Positions 33,678 through 41,896 of a DNA stretch of 46,267 bases are shown piece after piece (positions within the stretch are counted from its first letter, which is position 1; each line of letters begins with the position of its first letter). The DNA is from an uncultured Prevotellaceae bacterium. Its GTDB lineage: Bacteria; Bacteroidota; Bacteroidia; Bacteroidales; Bacteroidaceae. A model generated the notes under the pieces. That model searched no databases, had not been told where the DNA came from, and was given only the letters and a program-made list of their open reading frames with translations. A program made the position numbers and the translations under genes. The stretch lies in assembly GCA_902800185.1 (NCBI GenBank), contig CADCDK010000019.1:1-46267 (forward strand), in the 5' to 3' direction.

Positions 33678-33709
33678 GCAAAAGTAGTCAATTATTTTGA
33701 AAGAGCAAA
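33678..33709 (-). promoter_or_regulatory. Promoter of the TPR/AraC regulator gene
   Basis: On the minus strand TACTTTTGC (33686 to 33678) matches the -7 consensus, and a TTG about 19 bp further upstream supplies the -33 element. The start codon is 21 bp downstream. Confidence 0.65.
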
Positions 33710-33845
33710 ACTTTGTAGGAAAATTTTTACTTATCCTTGTCATCCTGCGCCGATTGCTGTCGCAGCTTAACCAGAAAACACCTCGCCCATGTCGTTCCAA
33801 ACTCCGGCTTTGCTGGTTTGGGGGAACAAGAAGCTTAGGGATGGG

Positions 33846-34841
33846 CTACTTGAGCCCCTTCTCGATGGCGTCGTAGAGGGCTGTGCCTGCCACTTGGCGG
33901 GCGGTGATGCGACCATTACGGTCGGCGATGAGGGCGTCGGGTACAGCAAAGAATCCCAACTGTCTGACAAGCGGTGTGTCCCACATCTGGCCACTGCAGA
34001 CAACGGGCCAAGAGAGTGAGTCGCGACGGGCTGTCTGACGACAGTCGGCAAGATTGCCGTCGATACAGATGCTGACGAGCTGTAGCCGAGAGCCGTACTT
34101 TTTCTTGAGGCGGTGCAGCTGGCGCTGTATGCTCTGCGACTCATAGTTCCAAGACGACCAGACGGTAATAACATTGACATCGCCCTTCAGGTCGGCGTTG
34201 ATGACATTGGCACCATTGATGGTCTTGGCTGAAAGTTTCGGAAGCCGGTCGCCCACCTTGACAGACCTGATTCCAGCCAACTGCTGGTAGAGGTAGTTGG
34301 TGAGACGGCGTGGCGCTGCCTGGTGCATCTTCGACAGCAGGTTGTACGCCTTGTCGTAGGGGGCTTTGTTCTTGAGCAGGAAATACTTGTTCAGGACATA
34401 GATACAGCCGTACGACGCGGGATTGGCGGTAATAAAGGCCGAGGCGGTATTCTCTATCTCAGGCGGCGTCACCTCGTTCATCTGCAGGCGGAACTCCGTC
34501 AGCAGGTGGTTGTCGTCGTCGCCCTCGACCTTTACCTCGCGCAGGTGCGAGGCGTCGCCCTGCATGTTGACGCTTCCCCCTGGTGCAGCAATGACGGGAA
34601 TCTCAGAGTAGTTGGGGAAGACGACGGAGATCAGGACGGTGTCCTCAAGAGGCACCTCGTAGTTGAACCGTCCCTCGGTGAGCTTGATGGTGTCGATGCG
34701 CCCTTTACCCATGAGGCTATAGACAAGCAGTTCACCCTGATTGAAGTTCTTGAACTTACCCTTCATGCGGAACGTACCGCCCGAAGAGGAGCAAGAGGCT
34801 ACAATCAGGGTGAAGAGCAGATATGCGAGTGCTTTCTTCAT
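33846..34841 (-). CDS. DUF4369/thioredoxin-fold lipoprotein lacking the CxxC motif
   Basis: A lipoprotein signal ends at LIVASC (Cys17). Residues ~25-120 match the DUF4369-type beta domain (FRMKGKFKNFNQGELLVYSL...KLTEGRFNYEVPLEDT). Residues ~195-331 are a thioredoxin/TlpA-like domain: VKVGDRLPKLSAKTINGA, then VNVITVWSSWNYESQSI, and FFAVPDALIADRNGRI with the cis-Pro region. In active members the segment reads WASWCxxC; here it is WSSWNYES, with both cysteines missing, so it is unlikely to be an oxidoreductase. It follows the TPR lipoprotein gene by 9 bp and is likely co-transcribed. Function unknown; a binding or scaffolding role is possible. Confidence 0.72.
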   Translation of the reverse strand: MKKALAYLLFTLIVASCSSSGGTFRMKGKFKNFNQGELLVYSLMGKGRIDTIKLTEGRFNYEVPLEDTVLISVVFPNYSEIPVIAAPGGSVNMQGDASHLREVKVEGDDDNHLLTEFRLQMNEVTPPEIENTASAFITANPASYGCIYVLNKYFLLKNKAPYDKAYNLLSKMHQAAPRRLTNYLYQQLAGIRSVKVGDRLPKLSAKTINGANVINADLKGDVNVITVWSSWNYESQSIQRQLHRLKKKYGSRLQLVSICIDGNLADCRQTARRDSLSWPVVCSGQMWDTPLVRQLGFFAVPDALIADRNGRITARQVAGTALYDAIEKGLK

Positions 34842-34850
34842 CAGAGAAGA

Positions 34851-36530
34851 CTACTTAGCTACCTTCTGCAGTTCCAAGTCGTTAGCAGCATACTTGGCGT
34901 AGGAAGCATCCTTGGCAATGGCGGCACGCAGAGCGGCAGAAGCATCGCTGGTTTTGCCCATACGAGCAGCGAGGATAGCTTTCAGGTAGTCAGTGGTAGC
35001 GTCGGGATTCTTGATATACTTCAGCGTGACAGCTGCCGACGCATAGTTCTTGTTCAGTATCTGAGCCAGGGCAGCGCTGTTGGAGTAGACTTCGCCGAAA
35101 TCCTGCTCTGCCTGTGCATAGTTGCCTTTGGCGAGGTTGAGGTTACCCAGTATCTCGCTGAGACCATTGGCACCCGTAGCCTGGCTGATATAGTTCTCGG
35201 CAGCCTGCAGGTCGCCATTTGCCAGTGCCAACATACCGAGGTTGGCGGCAGCCTCTGGCAGCTGTGCGCTGACCTTCTGGGCCTGCTCCACGTATTTCTT
35301 TGCAGCGTCGAGATTACCCTTGGCAAACTCTATCGTAGCAATGTTGTTATAGGCGCGGGCGTCGTTGGGATAGACCTCGGTCGTAAGCTTGTAGATGTCC
35401 TCCTTGCTGTTGTTATCCTCGGTCAGCGTAGCGGCATAGAGCAATTCCTCGACATTGAGCTTCGTAGGGTCTGCCTTCAGCTGCTGCTGAATCTGCTCGT
35501 CGCTGCGACCCACGGTCTCGTAGTTGATAATCATACGCGAACGGCGCAGCTGGGGCAGGATGCCGTCGGCCAGCTCACGGAAGGCACTGGAGATATTCTT
35601 AATCTGCTGCTCGCGCTCCTGGGGATCCTTATACATAGAGAGGACGCGCAGGATGACGTCCTTGTCCTGAATGTTAGAAGCCTTGACAAGTTCCTGGAAG
35701 CCGTCCCAGTCCTCAGCGGTGTACTTGGCATCGACGGCAGCGTCGGCCAGCTTGACCTTCTTCAGCTGCTGCTGTACGTACTGCTCGGTTGCCTTCTGGC
35801 GCTGTGCTGCCAGTTTGTCATTAAGGTCATAGCCACCATCAGGTGAAGCATAAGCCGACACCTCGACGTCCTTCAGGTTCAGTCCCTCACGGTCGTTGTT
35901 GATCTTCTCAAGCAGCTTCACAAACTCCTGTACAGAGTTGTTCTTCAGTTCGCTCTGGCGCAGGGTTGCCTGCTGGATGAGGAACTTGATGTCAGCCTGC
36001 TGCTTCTGGGCGGTGATACGCTGGAAGGCGTCGGGCGCAATAGCGGCCTGGGCTGACTTGAGCGTCTGCTTATACAGCTCGCTGGTAGCGAGGATTCCCT
36101 CAGCCACCTTGACAGCAGGAACCGTGACGGTCTTCTTGCCCACCTTGGCGTCGAAGGTCAGATACATATCGGCCTTGTTACAATCCAGATAGTCGAAAGC
36201 GGTCTTCATGTTATAGCGTCCGCCAACCTGATAGAGAATGGTCTGGTCGTTGCCTTGCACCTTCTCTCCCTGGAAGGTGGCACCCTGACCTTTGGCCACC
36301 TGGCCATCGGCATAGCGCAGTTCCGGCGTGACGGTCACGACGGCCTTTTTCTTCATATACTTCTCGGGGAAGGTGCCGTTGATGGTAGCGGTCACTTTTC
36401 CGGCCTGTGTCTCCAGCGGATTAGGAGTTACCGTAAAGTTATCGGCTGAAAGGGCTCCCAATTTGCCACCGCATGACGTCAAGAGCAGAAGACCTGCTAC
36501 TGACAAAAGAACAAAATTACTTTTTTGCAT
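34851..36530 (-). CDS. TPR lipoprotein with an OmpA-like segment
   Basis: A lipoprotein signal MQKSNFVLLSVAGLLLLTSC precedes GGKLGALSADNFTVTPNPLE. The N-terminal ~200 residues form a beta-rich domain typical of a conserved Bacteroidales lipoprotein family. Residues ~200-290 contain VEVSAYASPDGGYDLNDKLAAQRQKATEQYV, which resembles the OmpA peptidoglycan-binding signature (YASPDG...N..LA..R). The C-terminal third is TPR-like (YPNDARAYNNIATIEFAKGNLDAAKKYVEQAQK and following). The ATG at 36530 is the true start: longer in-frame starts run back through the tRNA gene. It lies 36 bp downstream of tRNA-Leu. An envelope role, possibly at the peptidoglycan, is inferred. Confidence 0.78.
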   Translation of the reverse strand: MQKSNFVLLSVAGLLLLTSCGGKLGALSADNFTVTPNPLETQAGKVTATINGTFPEKYMKKKAVVTVTPELRYADGQVAKGQGATFQGEKVQGNDQTILYQVGGRYNMKTAFDYLDCNKADMYLTFDAKVGKKTVTVPAVKVAEGILATSELYKQTLKSAQAAIAPDAFQRITAQKQQADIKFLIQQATLRQSELKNNSVQEFVKLLEKINNDREGLNLKDVEVSAYASPDGGYDLNDKLAAQRQKATEQYVQQQLKKVKLADAAVDAKYTAEDWDGFQELVKASNIQDKDVILRVLSMYKDPQEREQQIKNISSAFRELADGILPQLRRSRMIINYETVGRSDEQIQQQLKADPTKLNVEELLYAATLTEDNNSKEDIYKLTTEVYPNDARAYNNIATIEFAKGNLDAAKKYVEQAQKVSAQLPEAAANLGMLALANGDLQAAENYISQATGANGLSEILGNLNLAKGNYAQAEQDFGEVYSNSAALAQILNKNYASAAVTLKYIKNPDATTDYLKAILAARMGKTSDASAALRAAIAKDASYAKYAANDLELQKVAK

Positions 36531-36566
36531 CTTAAGTAAAAACGTTTTTAGGATTATAATCTCTTG

Positions 36567-36652
36567 TGCCGCGAGCGGGACTCGAACCCGCACGGCCATC
36601 ACTGGCCAAGGGATTTTAAGTCCCTCGTGTCTACCAATTCCACCATTGCGGC
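36567..36652 (-). tRNA. tRNA-Leu (anticodon UAA)
   Basis: An 86-base class II tRNA. The D-arm reads TGGTGGAATTGGTAGACACG, the anticodon stem-loop GGGA-CTTAAAA-TCCC has anticodon TAA, a long variable arm contains GGCC...GGCC, and the T-arm is GCGGG-TTCGAGT-CCCGC. The acceptor stem GCCGCAA/TCGCGGC has one A-C mismatch at pair 6-67. CCA is not encoded. Confidence 0.95.
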
Positions 36653-36664
36653 CAAAATTCGTGT

Positions 36665-36696
36665 GCAAAGTTACGCTTTATTTATGGAACAGCCAA
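36665..36696 (-). promoter_or_regulatory. Promoter of tRNA-Leu
   Basis: On the minus strand TAACTTTGC (36673 to 36665) matches the -7 consensus and TTG (36696 to 36694) lies 20 bp upstream. Transcription would begin a few bases before the tRNA 5' end. Confidence 0.75.
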
Positions 36697-36723
36697 AACT
36701 TTTACACAATTTAAGATTAGAGT

Positions 36724-37320
36724 TTAGTTCCATGCCCTCAGAATGGCACCGTCGAAGGCAGCGTAGTAGGTGTAGAGCTGCCGTCCCGCATCGCCCGACG
36801 CCACGACGCCGTTATTGACGTCATAATACCGTTTACAGCGTGCGCAGGTGAGTTGCTGACCGTTCTTCGTCCACGTCAGGGGATAGTTAGTGCCGCCGAG
36901 GTTGTCGAGACAGTTGGCACATTGTCCCTCGTAGGCTACAAGTAAGCCCGTATAGCTGCTTCGCCCGATGACGATGGCTCCACCGGCGCCCAGCTGGCAG
37001 CTCGTCTGCGTCTCCTTGACGGTCGACAGGGTAACATCCTCCGTTGCCTGATCGTAGTTGCGGGTAGTCATGATATGGCGCACCCCCTGTGCCATGCGGG
37101 TCTTGACGATTAGGAAATGGCCGGAATTGCCCAAGGCCGCCGTCAGGTGACAGGGAGCCGGGTGCAGGGTGGTATCGAACACGAAAAAGCACCGGTAGTT
37201 ACGGTAGACACTGTCTTCGGCGTCGTCGCACGCCAAAAAGAGTGTGAGTAAGAATGCCCACCCCCAATTCCTCCCTAAATGGAGGGGGGCAGACACTATG
37301 CTACGAACAAATCTCCTCAT
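36724..37320 (-). CDS. Small Cys-rich lipoprotein, Rieske-like cysteine pattern
   Basis: The 198-residue protein has a hydrophobic segment WAFLLTLFLAC with a lipobox Cys at 31. The C-terminal half has CANC (near 133) and CARC (near 158) in the context NYPLTWTKNGQQLTCARCKRYYDVNNGVVASG. This resembles a Rieske or zinc-ribbon-like arrangement, although the His residues of a Rieske cluster are not visible. Function unknown. The N-terminal residues 11-22 (APLHLGRNWGWA) are encoded by a GC-rich inverted-repeat stretch like those between genes in Bacteroidetes, so the start or signal peptide may have been remodelled by a repeat. It lies 42 bp downstream of argH. Confidence 0.6.
   Translation of the reverse strand: MRRFVRSIVSAPLHLGRNWGWAFLLTLFLACDDAEDSVYRNYRCFFVFDTTLHPAPCHLTAALGNSGHFLIVKTRMAQGVRHIMTTRNYDQATEDVTLSTVKETQTSCQLGAGGAIVIGRSSYTGLLVAYEGQCANCLDNLGGTNYPLTWTKNGQQLTCARCKRYYDVNNGVVASGDAGRQLYTYYAAFDGAILRAWN
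37259..37291. repeat. GC-rich repeat at the 5' end of the small lipoprotein gene
   Basis: CCTCC at 37270-37274 and GGAGGGGGG at 37281-37289 surround CTAAAT, giving an imperfect hairpin with C-runs upstream. It encodes the n-region of the signal peptide. A similar G-run, GGGAAGGGTTAGGGG, occurs 70 bp away at the 3' end of argH. Confidence 0.5.
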
Positions 37321-37362
37321 ATCAGCGATGACGGCAACTATGCTCCTCCGTTCAGGGAAGGG

Positions 37363-38703
37363 TTAGGGGTGGGTCTCCAATAGTTTACGTTCGGCCTCTA
37401 TCATGCGCTCGAAGCCAAAGCCGTCCAACGTCTGTTGCATCAGCTGCTGAATCTGGTCGTTACACAGATTGCCGATGCTGCCCTCATGGGTGTGGTGGAT
37501 GTTCTTGTTCGGCGTGAACCGTCCGGCCTCGATGTCGAGCCCCACCTTCTTGTAGGCGTCGCGGAAGGGTAAGCCTTCCGCTGCAAGGCGGTTCACCTCT
37601 TCGACGGAGAACATCGGGTCGTACATCGGGTTGTCGAGGATATGCTCGTTGACCTCTATCTTATTAATAATGTAGGCAGCCATCTGCAGGCAGTCCTTCA
37701 GCTCGTCGAAGGCGGGCAGGAAGACCTCCTTGATAATCTGCAGGTCGCGGAAGTAGCCCACGGGCAGGTTGTTCATGATGAGCGTCACCTGCTGTGGCAG
37801 CGACTGCAGCTTGTTGGACTTGGCGCGGATGAGTTCGAAGACGTCGGGGTTCTTCTTGTGTGGCATGATGCTCGACCCCGTGGTACACTCCTTCGGCAAC
37901 TTGACGAACGAGAAGTTCTGCGAGTTGAACATACAGGCGTCGAAGGCCAGCTTTGCCAGCGTGCCGGCGATGGTGGCGATGGCGAAGCCCACGTTGCGCT
38001 CCATCTTGCCACGGCCCATCTGGGCGTAGACGACGTTGTAGTCCATGGAGTCGAAGCCGAGCAGCTGCGTGGTCATCGTGCGGTTCAGGGGGAACGACGA
38101 GCCGTAGCCTGCCGCCGACCCCAAGGGGTTGCGGTTGGTCATCTTGTAGGCGGCCTGCAGGAAGAGCATGTCATCCGTCAGACTCTCGGCGTAGGCACCG
38201 AACCACAAGCCGAACGATGAGGGCATGGCCACCTGCAGGTGGGTGTAGCCCGGCATCAGCACGTCTTTGTACTGTTCCGACTTCTGTATCAGCTCGTCGA
38301 AGAGCACCTTCACCTCTTCGGCAATCTCCATCAGCTGGTGGCGGGTGAAGAGCTTCAGGTCTACCAGCACCTGGTCGTTACGCGAGCGGCCGGAGTGTAT
38401 CTTCTTGCCCATGTCGCCCAACTTACGGGTGAGCAGCATCTCTACCTGTGAGTGTACGTCCTCAACGTCGTCCTCGATGACGAACTCGCCGCGGTCGGCC
38501 AGCGCGTAGATGTTCTTCAGCTCGCTGAGCAGCACGGGCAGTTCGTCCTTGCCTATCAGTCCGATGGACTCGAGCATCGTGATGTGAGCCATCGAACCCA
38601 GCACGTCATACTTGGCCAGGTAAAGGTCCATCTCGCGGTCACGACCTACGGTGAACCGCTCTATCTCCTTGTTTATCTCAAAGTTCTTCTCCCAGAGTTT
38701 CAT
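37363..38703 (-). CDS. argH: Argininosuccinate lyase
   Basis: The 446-residue enzyme splits argininosuccinate into arginine and fumarate in the last step of arginine synthesis. The fumarase/aspartase superfamily signature GSSIMPHKKNPD is present (near residue 280), as are HSGRSRNDQV and PGYTHLQVAMP. The catalytic Ser is in the GSS loop, and the His in TH. Length is normal for the family. The last residues LLETHP and the TAA stop fall in a GC-rich repeat (ACCCACCCCTAACCCTTCCC on the coding strand), so the C-terminus may have been altered. It follows the SRPBCC gene by 28 bp and is probably in one operon with pyrE. Confidence 0.95.
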   Translation of the reverse strand: MKLWEKNFEINKEIERFTVGRDREMDLYLAKYDVLGSMAHITMLESIGLIGKDELPVLLSELKNIYALADRGEFVIEDDVEDVHSQVEMLLTRKLGDMGKKIHSGRSRNDQVLVDLKLFTRHQLMEIAEEVKVLFDELIQKSEQYKDVLMPGYTHLQVAMPSSFGLWFGAYAESLTDDMLFLQAAYKMTNRNPLGSAAGYGSSFPLNRTMTTQLLGFDSMDYNVVYAQMGRGKMERNVGFAIATIAGTLAKLAFDACMFNSQNFSFVKLPKECTTGSSIMPHKKNPDVFELIRAKSNKLQSLPQQVTLIMNNLPVGYFRDLQIIKEVFLPAFDELKDCLQMAAYIINKIEVNEHILDNPMYDPMFSVEEVNRLAAEGLPFRDAYKKVGLDIEAGRFTPNKNIHHTHEGSIGNLCNDQIQQLMQQTLDGFGFERMIEAERKLLETHP

Positions 38704-38731
38704 CGTCTTTTTTCGTTATAACGTTATTTCG

Positions 38732-39163
38732 TTATACATATTCTATTTTGGAAAGGGCGTCGGCAATCTTCTCGACACCATCCTGCAACGGACCGCTGAC
38801 CATGCCCTTGATGAACGGGTTCAGCTCGGCCTTCACCGTGACCTTCATCTTAGAGGTCGTCTCGGTGACGGGGAGCACCTGAATCCACACGTTGAAGGGC
38901 ACGGGCGATTGCGCCGTCTCAAACTTCACACACTTAGGCTCGTCGCGCTCAATGATGCGCAACTTGAGTTCGCCCACCGGCGGAACGTTCAGAGAAACCG
39001 TATCCTCGTCGAACGAGAAATCACTCACACGGTCACTCGGCACGCGGTCGCGCACCTTCTCCAAATTGCTCAGGTCGCTGATGTTACGGTAGACGGCCTC
39101 CTGCGAGTAGGGAATCTGCTTCACGCTACTCTCAAACTTCGTACTGTTGTCAAATAGTCCCAC
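38732..39163 (-). CDS. SRPBCC-superfamily protein
   Basis: The 143-residue protein fits the START/polyketide-cyclase-like fold: an opening strand (KFESSVKQIPYSQEAVYRNISDL), central strands (FSFDEDTVSLNV, LKLRIIERDEPKCVKFETA, TSKMKVTVKAELNPF), and the long C-terminal helix (MVSGPLQDGVEKIADALSKI). Ligand unknown. The start is a GTG at 39163 preceded by TTAAGG; there is no earlier ATG. It lies between pyrE and argH on the same strand, an order I recall as common in Bacteroidales. Confidence 0.78.
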   Translation of the reverse strand: MGLFDNSTKFESSVKQIPYSQEAVYRNISDLSNLEKVRDRVPSDRVSDFSFDEDTVSLNVPPVGELKLRIIERDEPKCVKFETAQSPVPFNVWIQVLPVTETTSKMKVTVKAELNPFIKGMVSGPLQDGVEKIADALSKIEYV

Positions 39164-39215
39164 CTTAATTATATTTACGATTTATGGATTGACGATTTTC
39201 GGTTTTTTCGACAGA

Positions 39216-39845
39216 TTACTGCTTCCACGTCGAGGGCGACTTGCGCCACTCAGCCAGGACGGCCTTCTCGTCTTCCTTGATATAGCCTGTCTCAGCAGCC
39301 GCCTCAATGACGGCATCGTAGTTCGACAGCGTGATGAGTTTCACACCGGCAGCGGCAAAAGCCTCTTCGGCAACGGGGAAACCGTAGGTGAACGACGCCA
39401 CCATGCCAATCACCTCGACGCCATACTGGCGCAGCGCCTCGACAGCCTTCAGCGACGAGCCGCCGGTAGAGATAAGGTCCTCGACGACCACCACCTTGCA
39501 GCCTTTCTTCAGTTCGCCTTCCACCTGGTTGCCCATACCGTGGTCCTTCGGCTTCGGACGGACGTAGCAATACGGCAGTCCCAACTCCTCGGCCACCAAG
39601 GCGCCCTGGGCGATGGCACCCGTAGCCACACCGGCCACAGCCTCAGCCTCGGGGAACTGCTCCTGGATGACGTGGCACAGCTCTAACTTCACGAACGAGC
39701 GCAGACGGGGGAACCCCAACGTCTTGCGGTTGTCGGTATAGATGGGCGACTTCCAGCCGCTGGCCCATGTGAACGGCTCCTGCGGCTGCAACTTGATGGC
39801 TTGAATCTCCATCAGCTTTCGTGCAAATTGATGCTTTACTTCCAT
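39216..39845 (-). CDS. pyrE: Orotate phosphoribosyltransferase
   Basis: The 209-residue enzyme makes OMP from orotate and PRPP in pyrimidine synthesis. The PRPP-binding motif VVVVEDLISTGGSS lies near residues 122-135. FTWASGWKSPIYTDNRKTL at the start and VRPKPKDHGMGNQVEG in the middle are typical. The ATG at 39845 is preferred: an upstream in-frame start (39941) adds a Phe-rich segment that covers the promoter region. A -7 element lies 23 bp upstream. Confidence 0.95.
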   Translation of the reverse strand: MEVKHQFARKLMEIQAIKLQPQEPFTWASGWKSPIYTDNRKTLGFPRLRSFVKLELCHVIQEQFPEAEAVAGVATGAIAQGALVAEELGLPYCYVRPKPKDHGMGNQVEGELKKGCKVVVVEDLISTGGSSLKAVEALRQYGVEVIGMVASFTYGFPVAEEAFAAAGVKLITLSNYDAVIEAAAETGYIKEDEKAVLAEWRKSPSTWKQ

Positions 39846-39867
39846 AGTTTCACTCGTTAATTTGGCT

Positions 39868-39876
39868 GCAAAGTTA
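39868..39876 (-). promoter_or_regulatory. Predicted -7 element upstream of pyrE
   Basis: On the minus strand TAACTTTGC matches TAnnTTTGC. No clear -33 TTG is seen. It is divergent from the promoter of the next gene, 20 bp away. Confidence 0.55.
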
Positions 39877-39895
39877 CAAAAAAATTCCTTTTTCC

Positions 39896-39927
39896 TTGAC
39901 AGAAAGAGAAAAAAAACGTAATTTTGC
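39896..39927 (+). promoter_or_regulatory. Promoter of the barrel-like protein gene
   Basis: TTG at 39896-39898 and TAATTTTGC at 39919-39927 are separated by 20 bp and match both Bacteroidetes elements. The start codon is 31 bp downstream. Confidence 0.75.
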
Positions 39928-39957
39928 GGCAGATTTGACACATATAATTATATTGGC

Positions 39958-40713
39958 ATGAAAAGAAAAGTATTTGTAATGGCTCTTCTGGCCTTGATGA
40001 CGGTCACGACAGCCAGTGCCCAGAGTGATGACAGCCAATGGACACTGAACACCCGTGCATGGAGTACGAACTATTTCACGACGATGATTGGCGCTGCCGC
40101 CAATTTCCTGATTACCGGCGTCATCCTCGACTCAAACGGTCCCGACTCAGTGACCATCGACCGCATTGTCCCCCTTCCCGCCCTGGTATTCCCTGTCGGT
40201 ATGAAGAAGGAGGGCTTCGATGACCCGTACAACATTTACGGCCCCTACCACCGCGCTTTCAGCAATCCGTTCAAGCACATCGGCGACTATGCTGTCGGTC
40301 TCGACATCTCATATCAGCCTTCAGTCATCGGGTTCTATGCCGGTGCCTATTTCAAGAGTCAGGAGATTGTCTACAAGAACGAGCCCCGCGACGGCGACAA
40401 CATCCGCGGTTTCTACTTCCAGCCACGTGCCGGCCTCAGCTTTGGAGGTGCGAAGAGTACGTTCGAGGCGGGCATCTTCTACGACATTCCCACAGGCTGC
40501 ACGTCAACAGGCCCTGTCAACCCCGACAAGAACATCCTCAAGGAAGGCTTAGGCCTCGACTTCGCCTTTACCAATTTCGACAAAGACGACCCCTCGTCGC
40601 TCACCCTGCAGTTCTCCATGCCGCTCCACGATATGTTCAAGGAGAATTGCGGCCCCGGCTTCGGCAAGCGTCGCGTTGGCTACATCATGCTGACCCGCCG
40701 CATCAAGCTGTAA
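39958..40713 (+). CDS. Secreted, probably outer-membrane beta-barrel protein of unknown function
   Basis: The 251-residue protein has a signal peptide ending at TTASAQ (residue 22). The rest has strand pairs with aromatic ends, e.g. YAVGLDISYQPSVIGFYAGAYF, RGFYFQPRAGLSFGG, STFEAGIFYD, LTLQFSMPLHDMF. It ends RVGYIMLTRRIKL, consistent with a small outer-membrane barrel, although I do not recognise a named family. It has its own promoter and stands between divergent pyrE and convergent comF-like genes. Confidence 0.6.
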   Translation: MKRKVFVMALLALMTVTTASAQSDDSQWTLNTRAWSTNYFTTMIGAAANFLITGVILDSNGPDSVTIDRIVPLPALVFPVGMKKEGFDDPYNIYGPYHRAFSNPFKHIGDYAVGLDISYQPSVIGFYAGAYFKSQEIVYKNEPRDGDNIRGFYFQPRAGLSFGGAKSTFEAGIFYDIPTGCTSTGPVNPDKNILKEGLGLDFAFTNFDKDDPSSLTLQFSMPLHDMFKENCGPGFGKRRVGYIMLTRRIKL

Positions 40714-40725
40714 GGCGTTCAGGCG

Positions 40726-41427
40726 TCAAGACTTTGTGAAGCCGAGGGCGAGGAGACTGACTCTGACGCCCTCGGTTTTCAGTATCTCACGGGCACAGGC
40801 CATCATCGTGGCACCCGTCGTGACGACATCGTCGACGAGCAGCACATGGCGGCCACGGATAGCGCTGAGGTCTTTAGCCTCGAAGACGTCGGCGACGTTC
40901 TCCATACGCTCCTGACGTCCCATCTGCGTCTGACTCTTCACGAAGCGGGTGCGGCGGACAATCTGGTTACAGACAGGCAGACCCGTCACCTCGCTGATGC
41001 CGCGTGCCAGCTCCATACTCTGGTTGTAGCCACGCTGCCGCCGGCGCTTCTTGGCCAACGGCAGGGGAATGATGGCATCTATGCCCTCGAAGAAGTCTGA
41101 AGCCGTCAACTCGCGGGCCATCAGCCGCCCCATCTCGCGCCCAATCTCCGGGTGGTCATGATACTTCAGGTCGTACAGGATATTGCTGGTGGGCGAGCTG
41201 GCTTCGTAGTAGAACAGAGCCGCCGCATGCTCCACGGGAATGACACCCCAGAAGAGGCGCGCCATACGGTTGTCGGCAGGCGACAGCTGGAATCCCGTGC
41301 GCGGCAGATGCAGGTTGCAGACGGCACAGAGCACCCGCTCCGCCGGCGACAGCCGTCGTCCGCAGACCACGCAGAGCCGTGGGGCGATGAGGTCGAGCAA
41401 GCGTTGCCAGATGCTAATCTTCTTCAT
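40726..41427 (-). CDS. ComF-family phosphoribosyltransferase-like protein
   Basis: The 233-residue protein has an N-terminal zinc-ribbon-like CxxC pair (CVVCGRRL and CAVC near residues 19 and 34) and a C-terminal phosphoribosyltransferase fold. The motifs are IIPLPLAKKRRRQRGYNQSMELA, the family hallmark, and the PRPP-binding loop HVLLVDDVVTTGATM. ComF proteins are linked to DNA uptake and processing in competent species; role here is unproven. The ATG at 41427 overlaps the last 14 bp of recX, so the two are translationally coupled. An earlier in-frame start adds unlikely residues. Confidence 0.85.
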   Translation of the reverse strand: MKKISIWQRLLDLIAPRLCVVCGRRLSPAERVLCAVCNLHLPRTGFQLSPADNRMARLFWGVIPVEHAAALFYYEASSPTSNILYDLKYHDHPEIGREMGRLMARELTASDFFEGIDAIIPLPLAKKRRRQRGYNQSMELARGISEVTGLPVCNQIVRRTRFVKSQTQMGRQERMENVADVFEAKDLSAIRGRHVLLVDDVVTTGATMMACAREILKTEGVRVSLLALGFTKS

Positions 41428-41896
41428 ACACCTCGTCGACATCGCCGTCGACACACCTGCGGACGATGTCGTAGGTGAAGCCACGGCTGAGGGCGAACTT
41501 CACCAGTTTCTGATTCAGTTCATAGTCGCTGGCGGCCTTGATGCTGCGCCGCTTCTGACGGAGCAGCTGACGGAGCACGCCGACGTACTGTTCGTCGTCG
41601 ACCTCGTCGAGCACCCGTGTGCGGATGTCGTCGTCGATGCATTTCGTCCACAGCGCCTGCTCCACCTTGCGCCGGCCCCATTTGTTATAGAGAATCTTGT
41701 CCTTGACGAAGGCACGGGCATAGCGCTCGTCATCGACATAGCGCTCGCTGACGAGCCGCTGCATGACGCGGGCCTGAGCCTCGTCGGTCATGCCCCAGCG
41801 CCGCATCTTCTCCGTCAGGTCGTGCTGGCAGTGCTCACTGCGGGCGCAGAGCTGTGCTAATTGCAGGTAGGCTCCTTGTTCGGTTACTTCTTTCAT
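41414..41896 (-). CDS. recX: RecX regulatory protein
   Basis: The 160-residue helical protein shows the three-helix repeats of RecX: YLQLAQLCARSEHCQHDLTEKMRRWG, then RYVDDERYARAFVKDKILYNKWGRRKVEQAL, and a third repeat near the end. RecX modulates RecA filaments. The ATG overlaps the prmC stop by 4 bp (ATGA), and its 3' end overlaps the comF-like start, so all three form one operon. Confidence 0.88.
   Translation of the reverse strand: MKEVTEQGAYLQLAQLCARSEHCQHDLTEKMRRWGMTDEAQARVMQRLVSERYVDDERYARAFVKDKILYNKWGRRKVEQALWTKCIDDDIRTRVLDEVDDEQYVGVLRQLLRQKRRSIKAASDYELNQKLVKFALSRGFTYDIVRRCVDGDVDEVYEED

Noticed and set aside
34323-35846. A 507-codon plus-strand frame opposite the TPR and thioredoxin-fold lipoprotein genes
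   Set aside because: It spans two well-supported minus-strand genes with clear signal peptides and motifs. Its His/Leu/Val-rich content is typical of an antisense shadow.
36531-36668. Upstream extension of the TPR lipoprotein through the tRNA gene
   Set aside because: The extra 46 codons translate tRNA-Leu sequence; the ATG at 36530 gives a perfect lipoprotein signal.
38711-38736. TTTCGTTATA repeats and the palindrome CGTTATAACG between argH and the SRPBCC gene as an operator
   Set aside because: Only two copies in a 28-bp gap within a likely operon; no match to a known arginine repressor site that I can support.
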